Positions 9,520-10,604 of a DNA stretch of 10,604 nt are shown in pieces. The DNA lies in assembly GCA_003990745.1 (NCBI GenBank), contig RBNI01007141.1:1-10604 (forward strand), written 5' to 3'. The DNA is from Jimgerdemannia flammicorona. Its lineage: Eukaryota; Mucoromycota; Endogonomycetes; Endogonales; Endogonaceae. Both the position numbers and the translations under genes were made by a program. Position 1 is the stretch's first letter; each line of letters opens with the position of its first letter. The notes under the pieces were generated by a model. It searched no databases. It was given only the letters and a program-made list of their open reading frames with translations, and was not told the origin of the DNA.

Positions 9520-10604
9520 TTCCCCAAGCTGTGGTATGTGGCTTATCACCTAGATTTCCCAGCATGGGTAGTGAAGAAGCTGATGAAGGTGGCTAGGGAT
9601 TGGATCTAGGTGGGGAGGAGGTCTCAGGTCAGTTGGGATACTCTTGCGAGACTGGTAGTCAGGGGGGGCCTTGGACTGGTGGACTTTCCTAAGAGGCTGC
9701 ACTGTTTGCAAGCCTGGTGGTTGAGGAGAGCTGTGGAATTACAGGGCAGAGGTTGGGTACCTCTGCTGCAGAAGGTATGGGAGATGCAAACGTCCCCTTG
9801 GGGGTCCTCTGGAGACCTGCTCTCTTTGGTGGGGTTGGATGGAGTTCGGCAGCTGTGGTTCAAGGGCTTTTGGTGGGGTGTGGCTGAGAGAGCACACTGA
9901 ATTGGCCTGTGCTGGCAAGGTAATGAGGGGGAGGCAGTATGGGGGCCTAATATGTGGCGCTGGGATAGATTGCTCCTGGGGGGTACTCTACTTGCTATAT
10001 TCGATATTGGGGAAGGAGTAGAGTGTCAGCAGGGACTTGGCCAGGATCTTTGACCAAGTGGCTGGCAGGCGGCAGAGATCGGCGAGGAGTGGGACTGGGC
10101 CGGTGTCTGGTCTTGAAGTGCAGAGGTACAGAGGTGGCTTCCCCCCAAGTTCTGGGTGGTATAGTGGTGAATGTTGCGGAGGAATGTTATGCTGAATTTC
10201 CATATGGGGCATTTGGTGGATGGTGGACAATTTGACTGTGAGGAGTGTTATAATGTTGGGAGAGCTGGGGGTCATGTACAGATGCCTGAACATTGGCTGG
10301 GAGAGTGTGAGGTTTTGGGGGACTTTTGGGCTGAGATAGGGGATCAACTGGATGTGGGACGTAGGCTGGTGGGGGAGGGAGGTCAATGGGAGGGCTTGAG
10401 ATCTCGGCTCATAGGTGGGGTGGGTAATAGTTGGCTCACTATTGGGTGGGTATTAGCAATATGGGTAGGACTGGTGGGTCATTGACTTTTTGTATTTGAG
10501 GAGAGCCAGCAGCTGGGGCTGGGAGAGAAGGTGTTAAGATGGGAAGGGCTATTGGGGGATCTGCTCACTGGATAGTGGGTGGATTGGGGTCCCCAGGGGG
10601 GCTA
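8781..10604 (+). pseudogene. LINE copy 2: 5'-truncated ORF2 (RT core to zinc-binding region), runs off the window
   Basis: The frame starts inside RT and is colinear with copy 1 from about 6890 to 8707, at very roughly 60-65 percent amino-acid identity, so this is a different family member and not a fresh duplicate. Motif A reads FLDQEKAYNQV (catalytic Asp at 8884; the second, usual Asp is Asn). Motif B is intact (RGVPQGDPLSP, 9049) and motif C is FADDM (9178). Zinc ligands are Cys 10237, Cys 10246, His 10291 and Cys 10306. In-frame stops lie at 9517, 9607, 9898, 10051, 10114, 10162, 10168, 10483 and 10573. Copy 1 has Trp at seven of these and Arg at 9898 and 10168. No frameshift was found. 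ORF1, endonuclease and the RT N-terminus are missing, and the 3' end lies outside the window. Confidence 0.88.

Noticed and set aside
9988..10386. Minus-strand 132-codon frame
   Set aside because: It is antisense to the copy 2 zinc-binding region, which has clear homology on the plus strand.
1..10604. tRNA, rRNA, CRISPR array, bacterial operon signals
   Set aside because: None of the expected structures, repeats or ribosome-binding patterns were seen.

Overview
The window is entirely transposon-derived eukaryotic DNA. I see no host gene, RNA gene, CRISPR array or bacterial signal. The main content is a two-ORF non-LTR retrotransposon (LINE) with an APE-type endonuclease, a reverse transcriptase and a C-terminal CCHC zinc-binding region, as in L1/Tx1-like elements. 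The host is most likely a fungus: LINEs and an LTR element are nested and heavily damaged by C-to-T/G-to-A transitions, in a way that resembles RIP or methylcytosine decay. The sequence alone does not rule out a plant or another eukaryote.

Layout: (1) 1 to about 1132 is the 3' part of a LINE ORF2 on the minus strand, badly decayed. (2) About 1133-3170 is the 5' part of a probable LTR retrotransposon on the plus strand: an AT-rich LTR-like leader, then a degenerate gag-like reading frame ending in a proline-rich and helical gag segment. It interrupts the minus LINE. (3) About 3171-8780 is an almost complete plus-strand LINE (copy 1): short 5' leader, ORF1 at 3255-5141, ORF2 from 5176. It interrupts the gag frame. 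(4) About 8780-10604 is a second, 5'-truncated plus-strand LINE (copy 2). It begins inside the RT domain, joins copy 1 head-to-tail in the same frame, and runs off the window.

The inferred order of events is minus LINE first, then the LTR element into it, then LINE copy 1 into gag. How copy 2 arose is unclear. Decay agrees with this order: I counted only two CpG sites before position 3171, and CpGs are frequent after it. The LINE reading frames keep phase from 3255 to the end of the window apart from the normal ORF1/ORF2 change, yet carry about two dozen in-frame stops. Where a paralogue in the window shows the original residue, the stops replace Trp, Gln or Arg and fit transitions. None of the genes looks able to make a full protein. 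The known roles are ORF1 RNA binding, then ORF2 target nicking and target-primed reverse transcription.
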